From SIG622 sp045596605 (GTDB lineage Bacteria > Bacillota > Clostridia > Oscillospirales > CAG-382): a DNA stretch of 10,231 nt. A program made the translations under genes and the position numbers. The notes beneath the pieces were generated by a model. It had not been told where the DNA came from and searched no databases. It was given only the letters and a program-made list of their open reading frames with translations. Of this stretch, positions 5,899 to 10,231 are shown piece after piece (the first letter of the stretch is position 1; every line of letters starts with the position of its first letter). The DNA lies in the NCBI GenBank assembly GCA_045596605.1, contig JAZOCR010000061.1, positions 1-10,231 of the forward strand, given 5' to 3'.

Positions 5899-6957
5899 AT
5901 GGAAATCAGAATTGAAAAAACAACTGCACCCAAGGAAAAGATTACTGAAAACCTTGGTTTTGGAAAGCACTTTACAGACCATATGTTCATTATGGATTAT
6001 TCTACGACAAAGGGCTGGTATGATGCAAGAATAGTTCCTTTTGGAAACATTTCTCTACATCCTGCTGCAACAGTTTTCCACTACGGTGCTGAAATTTTTG
6101 AAGGACTTAAGGCTTACAGATGTGAAGACGGCAGCGTTCAGCTTTTCAGACCTATTGAAAACGTAAGAAGAATGAACAATTCTGCTGACAGACTTCAGCT
6201 TCCAACAATGCCCGAGGAAGAAATGCTTCAGGCAATTACTGAATTTGTTAAGCACGAGCAGGATTGGGTTCCTTACGGCAAAGGAGAGTCCCTCTACCTC
6301 AGACCTTTCCTTTTCGGTAATGACGAGGCACTTGGCGTTCACGGCATCGAAAACTCACGCTTTATGATTATTGCTTCTCCCAGTGGAAGCTATTACAAGG
6401 AAGGCATTAACCCCGTTAAGATTATGATTGAAAAGGACGACGTAAGAGCTGTAAGAGGCGGTACAGGCTATGCAAAGTGCGGCGGTAACTATGCTGCGGC
6501 TAACAGAGCAGGTGCAAGAGCTGAAGAAAAGGGTTATACTCAGGTACTCTGGCTTGATGGCGTTGAAAGAAAGTACATAGAAGAAGTTGGTGCTATGAAC
6601 GTAATGTTCAAAATTGCTGGCGAAATCGTTACTCCTGCGCTTACAGGTTCAATTCTTCCCGGTATTACAAGAAAGTCCTGCCTTGAACTCCTTCGTGCGA
6701 AGGGCTACAAGGTAAGTGAAAGACTTCTTTCGATTGATGAGCTTGTTGAAAGCCTTGAAAACGGAACCCTTGAAGAAGCATGGGGCTGTGGTACTGCTGC
6801 GGTTGTTTCTCCAATTGGCAAGCTTGCTTACAACGGCAAGGAATATGTTGTTAATAACAATGAAATCGGTGAGGTTACACAGTCACTTTACGATACTCTT
6901 ACAGGAATTCAGTGGGGCAAAATCGAGGATACACACGGATGGATTGTAAAGATATAA
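5899..6957 (+). CDS. ilvE: Branched-chain amino acid aminotransferase
   Basis: This class IV PLP aminotransferase interconverts Leu, Ile and Val with their 2-oxoacids using glutamate and 2-oxoglutarate. At 352 residues it matches the longer BCAT type shared by eukaryotes and many Firmicutes, not the roughly 310-residue E. coli type. Visible family blocks are FHYGAEIFEGLKAYR at 60-74, LYLRPFLFG at 132-140, GGTGYAKCGGNYAA with PLP-binding Lys193, QVLWLDG at 215-221, EEVGAMNVMF at 228-237, and GCGTAAVVSPIG at 296-307. The ribosome binding site GAGAGGTAAG lies directly before ATG 5899. Relatives in Bacillus can also aminate ketomethylthiobutyrate to methionine, which would explain the place behind metY-metA. 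The alternative link is to the oxoacid oxidoreductase downstream. Confidence 0.95.
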   Translation: MEIRIEKTTAPKEKITENLGFGKHFTDHMFIMDYSTTKGWYDARIVPFGNISLHPAATVFHYGAEIFEGLKAYRCEDGSVQLFRPIENVRRMNNSADRLQLPTMPEEEMLQAITEFVKHEQDWVPYGKGESLYLRPFLFGNDEALGVHGIENSRFMIIASPSGSYYKEGINPVKIMIEKDDVRAVRGGTGYAKCGGNYAAANRAGARAEEKGYTQVLWLDGVERKYIEEVGAMNVMFKIAGEIVTPALTGSILPGITRKSCLELLRAKGYKVSERLLSIDELVESLENGTLEEAWGCGTAAVVSPIGKLAYNGKEYVVNNNEIGEVTQSLYDTLTGIQWGKIEDTHGWIVKI

Positions 6958-7613
6958 AGCGTGTAACGATTTTTGCAGGTCACTACGGAAGCGGAAAAAC
7001 GAATATTGCTGTAAATTATGCACTTGAAATTGCAAAATGCAACAAAAAGGTTGAAATCGTAGACCTTGACATTGTCAATCCGTATTTCAGGACAAAAGAT
7101 GCAACTGATTTACTTGAAGAAAAGGGAATAAGACTTGTTTCTTCTGCTATGGCAAATACAAACGTTGATACACCTGCTCTACCTGCTGAAGCGTATTCAG
7201 CAGTGCAGGACAAAAGTACATATGCTGTTATTGACGTTGGCGGTGACGACAGGGGTGCGCTTGCACTTGGCCGTTATGTGCCTGAAATTATCAGAGAAAA
7301 CAATTATGAAATGTTGTTTGTAATCAACAAGTACAGATTTCTCACAGGCACTCCGGAGGAAACCATCGAGGTGATGAGAGAGATAGAACTTGCGGCAGGA
7401 CTTCGTTTTACCGGTATTGTTAACAATTCCAATATTGGTGATGAAACTACTTTTGAAGCTGTAATTGACAGTGTAGAGTATGCTGAAAAAATTTCAAAGC
7501 TTTCTGGACTACCGATAAAAAAAACAACCGTTAAAAAAGACCTTTATGTAGGTCTTGAAAATAAAATCCAAAATCTTATGCCTATAAAAATCTGCGTAAG
7601 ACAATCATTCTAA
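6939..7613 (+). CDS. P-loop ATPase, ParA/MinD/CobQ-like, next to a 2-oxoacid oxidoreductase
   Basis: This is a soluble nucleotide-binding protein of 224 residues. It has a Walker A motif GHYGSGKT at 14-21, a conserved block VDLDIVNPYFRT at about 41-52, and a Walker B-like strand YAVIDVGGDD at 95-104. The fold suggested is the SIMIBI class (ParA, MinD, CobQ/CobB nucleotide-binding), although the Walker A is the classical type and lacks the extra Lys of ParA. ATG 6939 gives an N-terminus leading straight into the first beta strand, with GAGG ten bases upstream. An in-frame ATG at 6912 would extend it by nine residues deep into ilvE. The gene overlaps the end of ilvE by 19 bases, so translation is probably coupled. 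Its role is unknown; position suggests work with the oxidoreductase, perhaps in assembly or regulation. Confidence 0.85.
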   Translation: MDCKDIKRVTIFAGHYGSGKTNIAVNYALEIAKCNKKVEIVDLDIVNPYFRTKDATDLLEEKGIRLVSSAMANTNVDTPALPAEAYSAVQDKSTYAVIDVGGDDRGALALGRYVPEIIRENNYEMLFVINKYRFLTGTPEETIEVMREIELAAGLRFTGIVNNSNIGDETTFEAVIDSVEYAEKISKLSGLPIKKTTVKKDLYVGLENKIQNLMPIKICVRQSF

Positions 7614-7638
7614 AATTTTGGAAAGTGAGGTAAATAAA

Positions 7639-7842
7639 ATGGCAAAGGTTACTTTCAGAGAAGATATTTGCAAGGGGTGCGGTCTTTGTGTTACTGCTTG
7701 CCCAAAGAAAATCGTAAAGCTCGGTGACAAGCTTAACGCTAAGGGCTACCGTACAGCCGGCATTACCGACCAGAGCGCATGTATTGCTTGTGCTTTCTGT
7801 GCAACTATGTGCCCTGACTGCGTAATTACTGTTGAAAAGTAA
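7639..7842 (+). CDS. 2-oxoacid:ferredoxin oxidoreductase delta subunit, 2[4Fe-4S] ferredoxin type
   Basis: This 67-residue protein is a small electron-transfer subunit that passes electrons between the oxidoreductase and free ferredoxin. Two [4Fe-4S] binding motifs are seen: Cys11, 14, 17 and 21 (CKGCGLCVTACP) and Cys48, 51, 54 and 58 (CIACAFCATMCP), with an extra Cys61. It is the usual KorD/VorD/PorD subunit and lies 47 bases before the alpha subunit gene. ATG 7639 is chosen because GTGAGG lies eight bases before it; a TTG at 7618 in the same frame overlaps that region and would add residues not typical of the family. Confidence 0.92.
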   Translation: MAKVTFREDICKGCGLCVTACPKKIVKLGDKLNAKGYRTAGITDQSACIACAFCATMCPDCVITVEK

Positions 7843-7889
7843 TATACAATATCATTTTTAGTATTAACACATACGAAAGGATAAAGAAA

Positions 7890-8960
7890 ATGAGTAAAAA
7901 AGTACTTATGAAGGGTAACGAAGCTATGGCTGAGGCTGCTATAATGGCAGGCTGCAGACACTATTTCGGTTATCCTATCACACCGCAAACAGAAGTTGCG
8001 GCTTATATGTCAAAAAGACTTCCTAAAATTGACGGCGGAGTATTCCTTCAGGCAGAAAGCGAAGTTGCTGCAATTAATATGGTAATTGGTGTTGCGGCAA
8101 CAGGTAAGAGAGTTATGACATCTTCCTCAAGCCCCGGAATTTCTCTTAAGAGTGAAGGTATTTCTTACCTTGCGGGCTGTGATCTTCCTGCGCTTATCGT
8201 AAACGTACAGCGTGGCGGTCCCGGACTTGGAGGTATTCAGCCCTCTCAGTCAGACTACTTCCAGGCAACTCGTGGCGGCGGACACGGTGACTATCATATG
8301 ATAGTTCTTGCACCGAACTCTGTTAGCGAAATGGTAAGCCTTACAATCAAGGGCTTTGACCTTGCTGATAAATACAGAATGACTTCAATGATTCTCGCTG
8401 ACGGTACAATGGGTCAGATGATGGAGCCTGTATCCTTTGAAGAAGTTGAAGTTACAAACTATGAAAAGCCCTGGGCTACAAACGGTACTCTCGGAAAGAG
8501 AAAGCCCAACATCGTAAACTCTCTTGCTCTTAATCCTTCACATCTTGAATCACAGAATATTTCAAGATATGAAAAGTATAAGACGATTGAAGAAAATGAA
8601 GTAATGTATGAAGAATACAGAATGGAAGATGCTGAGTACTGTATCGTAGCATTCGGCGTTGCTGCAAGAGTATCGCAGAATGCAATTGACGCTGCAAGAG
8701 AAAAGGGAATTAAGGTTGGTATGATAAGACCTATTACACTTTGGCCGTTCCCCAAAAAAGTTCTTTTTGAAGCAGCAGATAAGGTTAATGCATTTATTTC
8801 TGTTGAACTTAATATGGGACAAATGGTTGAAGATGTCGAGCTTGCTACAAGATGCAAGAAGCCTGTACATCTCTGCACAAGAGTTGGCGGTATGATTCCC
8901 AGCCCCGAAGAAGTTCTCGCAAAGATTGAAGAAGTAGCAAAGACAGGAGGTAAGAACTGA
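7890..8960 (+). CDS. 2-oxoacid:ferredoxin oxidoreductase alpha subunit (VorB/KorA type)
   Basis: This 356-residue subunit forms the pyrimidine-binding half of a thiamine-diphosphate enzyme that converts a 2-oxoacid and CoA to acyl-CoA, CO2 and reduced ferredoxin, or the reverse. Seen are the YPITP motif at 28-32, the following QAESEVAAI block at 54-62, TSSSSPGISLKSEG at about 77-90, and NVQRGGPGLGGIQPSQSD at 105-122. The GGPGLG...QPSQSDYF form is the one commonly labelled VorB (2-oxoisovalerate). The C-terminal half, with IRPITLWPFP and a final IPSPEEVL, is the usual domain II. An AAAGGAT ribosome binding site precedes ATG 7890. The beta gene overlaps its stop by one base. Substrate, branched-chain 2-oxoacids or 2-oxoglutarate, cannot be settled from sequence alone. 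Confidence 0.92.
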   Translation: MSKKVLMKGNEAMAEAAIMAGCRHYFGYPITPQTEVAAYMSKRLPKIDGGVFLQAESEVAAINMVIGVAATGKRVMTSSSSPGISLKSEGISYLAGCDLPALIVNVQRGGPGLGGIQPSQSDYFQATRGGGHGDYHMIVLAPNSVSEMVSLTIKGFDLADKYRMTSMILADGTMGQMMEPVSFEEVEVTNYEKPWATNGTLGKRKPNIVNSLALNPSHLESQNISRYEKYKTIEENEVMYEEYRMEDAEYCIVAFGVAARVSQNAIDAAREKGIKVGMIRPITLWPFPKKVLFEAADKVNAFISVELNMGQMVEDVELATRCKKPVHLCTRVGGMIPSPEEVLAKIEEVAKTGGKN

Positions 8961-9706
8961 TGACAGTTTTTGAAAAAACAAACGGACTTACAGATGCACC
9001 GCTTCACTATTGTCCCGGTTGTACTCACGGTATAATCCACAGACTTGTTGGTGAAGTGCTTGAAGAGCTTGGTGTACTTGGTAATACAATTGGCGTGGCT
9101 CCCGTTGGTTGCTCTGTATTTGCATACAATTATTTTAACTGTGATATGGTTCAGGCAGCTCATGGACGTGCCCCTGCTGTTGCAACAGGTATTAAGCGTT
9201 CTGATAAGAATAATATTGTATTTACATACCAGGGCGACGGAGACCTTGCGGCTATCGGTACTGCTGAAACCGTTCACGCAGCTGCCCGTAATGAAAATAT
9301 CACTGTAATTTTCGTAAATAATGCAATTTACGGTATGACTGGTGGTCAGATGGCTCCTACAACTCTTCCCGGACAGGTAACACAGACTTCTCCCTATGGT
9401 CGTGACGTAAACACTGTTGGTTATCCTGTTAAGGTGTGTGAAATGCTTTCAAACGTTGACGGTGCTACATATCTTGAAAGAGTTGCTGTTAACAATGTAA
9501 AAAATGTTAAAAAGGCAAAGGCTGCTATTAAGAAGGCATTCCAGAATCAGATTGAAGGTAAGGGCTTCTCACTTATTGAAGTACTTTCCACCTGTCCTAC
9601 AAACTGGGGTAAGACTCCTGAAGATGCACTTGTATGGCTTGAAGAAAATATGATTCCTTATTATCCTCTTGGAGTATATAAGGACAAGACTGCAAAGGAG
9701 GACTAA
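8960..9706 (+). CDS. 2-oxoacid:ferredoxin oxidoreductase beta subunit (thiamine diphosphate-binding)
   Basis: The beta subunit holds the thiamine diphosphate site and the iron-sulfur cluster nearest to it. The 248-residue protein has CPGCTH with Cys18 and Cys21, a further Cys51 in APVGCS, and Cys212 in STCPTNWG; these four fit the cluster ligands known in related oxidoreductases. The cofactor-binding signature is GDGDLAAIG at 92-100, followed by FVNNAIYGMTGGQ at 118-130. ATG 8960 overlaps the alpha stop in a TGATG arrangement, with GGAGGT at 8946-8951, so the two subunits are translationally coupled. The length fits short beta subunits of VOR/KOR enzymes. Confidence 0.94.
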   Translation: MTVFEKTNGLTDAPLHYCPGCTHGIIHRLVGEVLEELGVLGNTIGVAPVGCSVFAYNYFNCDMVQAAHGRAPAVATGIKRSDKNNIVFTYQGDGDLAAIGTAETVHAAARNENITVIFVNNAIYGMTGGQMAPTTLPGQVTQTSPYGRDVNTVGYPVKVCEMLSNVDGATYLERVAVNNVKNVKKAKAAIKKAFQNQIEGKGFSLIEVLSTCPTNWGKTPEDALVWLEENMIPYYPLGVYKDKTAKED

Positions 9707-9709
9707 ATA

Positions 9710-10231
9710 ATGGAAAATAAAATACTCATTGCCGGCTTCGGCGGTCAGGGAATCCTCTTTGCAGGAAAGTTCCTTGCAAATATCGGTCTTAACGAGGATA
9801 AGCAGGTTTCCTGGCTTCCTTCTTATGGACCTGAAATGCGTGGCGGTACTGCTAACTGCAGTATTATTCTCAGTGACAACAATATTGGATCACCTATTGT
9901 TGATAAGCCCGACATTCTCGTTGCCATGAATACACCTTCTCTCGAAAAATATGAGGATTCAGTAAATCCCGGTGGTGTTATTTTCGTTGACAGTTCACTT
10001 ATTGAAAAAAAGGTTGCAAGAACAGACGTTGACGTTATTTACATACCTGCAAGCACCATGGCTTCTGAAAATGAGCTTTCAGGACTTGCTAACATGATTA
10101 TTACCGGCGCAATTATTAAAAAGTGTAACATTACCACCTTTGAAAACACCGAGGCTGCTCTTGAAAAGGTAGTTCCTCCTTCAAAGGTTAAGCTTTTTGA
10201 ACCGAATAAAAAAGCTCTAACACTCGGATAT
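9710..10231 (+). CDS. 2-oxoacid:ferredoxin oxidoreductase gamma subunit (3' partial)
   Basis: The frame from ATG 9710 stays open to the right edge for 174 codons without a stop, so the gene is cut by the window. Gamma subunits of this family are about 180 residues, so nearly all of it is present. Family motifs are IAGFGGQGILFAGK at 7-20, SYGPEMRGGTANC at 38-50, and later IITGAIIKK, which is typical of the C-terminal helix. This domain completes the heterotetramer and is the equivalent of PorC/KorC/VorC. A GGAGG ribosome binding site at 9698-9702 precedes the start, which lies 3 bases after the beta stop. The gene order delta, alpha, beta, gamma is then complete. Confidence 0.92.
   Translation, partial: MENKILIAGFGGQGILFAGKFLANIGLNEDKQVSWLPSYGPEMRGGTANCSIILSDNNIGSPIVDKPDILVAMNTPSLEKYEDSVNPGGVIFVDSSLIEKKVARTDVDVIYIPASTMASENELSGLANMIITGAIIKKCNITTFENTEAALEKVVPPSKVKLFEPNKKALTLGY

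Noticed and set aside
8459..9277. Long minus-strand open frame of 272 codons
   Set aside because: It lies entirely opposite the alpha and beta oxidoreductase genes, has no ribosome binding site or recognisable domain, and its composition is what the antisense of those genes would give.

Overview
The window looks like a piece of chromosome from an anaerobic, low-GC Firmicute, most likely a gut clostridium of the Oscillospiraceae/Ruminococcaceae type. This is inferred from AT-rich, clostridial-style codon use, strong GGAGG-like ribosome binding sites, a ferredoxin-dependent 2-oxoacid oxidoreductase in place of a lipoate dehydrogenase complex, and an acetyl-type MetA paired with MetY. Every supported gene is on the + strand. 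No rRNA, tRNA, insertion sequence, integrase or CRISPR array was seen.

Left part (1-3132). The window opens inside a TrmA/RlmD-type RNA uracil-5-methyltransferase whose reading frame runs directly into a C-terminal ASCH (PUA-like) domain. Past its TGA the same frame stays open for 19 more codons of protein-like sequence, so the ASCH tail may have been cut by a stop. Three loosely related genes follow: an unrecognised 120-aa acidic soluble protein, a CPBP (Abi/CAAX-like) membrane protease homologue, and a TraX-family membrane protein 6 bases behind it.

Middle (3133-3665). A near-perfect vegetative promoter (TTGACA, 17 bases, TATAAT with an extended -10 TG) drives a 96-codon small ORF with a very hydrophobic second half. 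The 3' end of this ORF can form a 14-bp stem with the sequence in front of metY. That stem is mutually exclusive with a 13-bp hairpin just upstream of the metY ribosome binding site. This three-segment layout resembles a translation-coupled attenuator and is the most interesting unexplained structure in the window.

Right part (3666-10231). A tightly packed same-strand run follows: metY, metA, a branched-chain aminotransferase (ilvE), a ParA/MinD-like P-loop ATPase, and the delta, alpha, beta and gamma subunits of a 2-oxoacid:ferredoxin oxidoreductase of the VOR/KOR family. The gamma subunit runs off the right edge. MetA has Glu111, the residue associated with acetyl-CoA specificity, so MetA and MetY together make homocysteine by way of O-acetylhomoserine. 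The aminotransferase next to the oxidoreductase suggests interconversion of branched-chain amino acids, 2-oxoacids and acyl-CoA with ferredoxin. It could also aminate ketomethylthiobutyrate, which would link it to methionine. The ATPase between them has no assigned role and may be a partner of the oxidoreductase.
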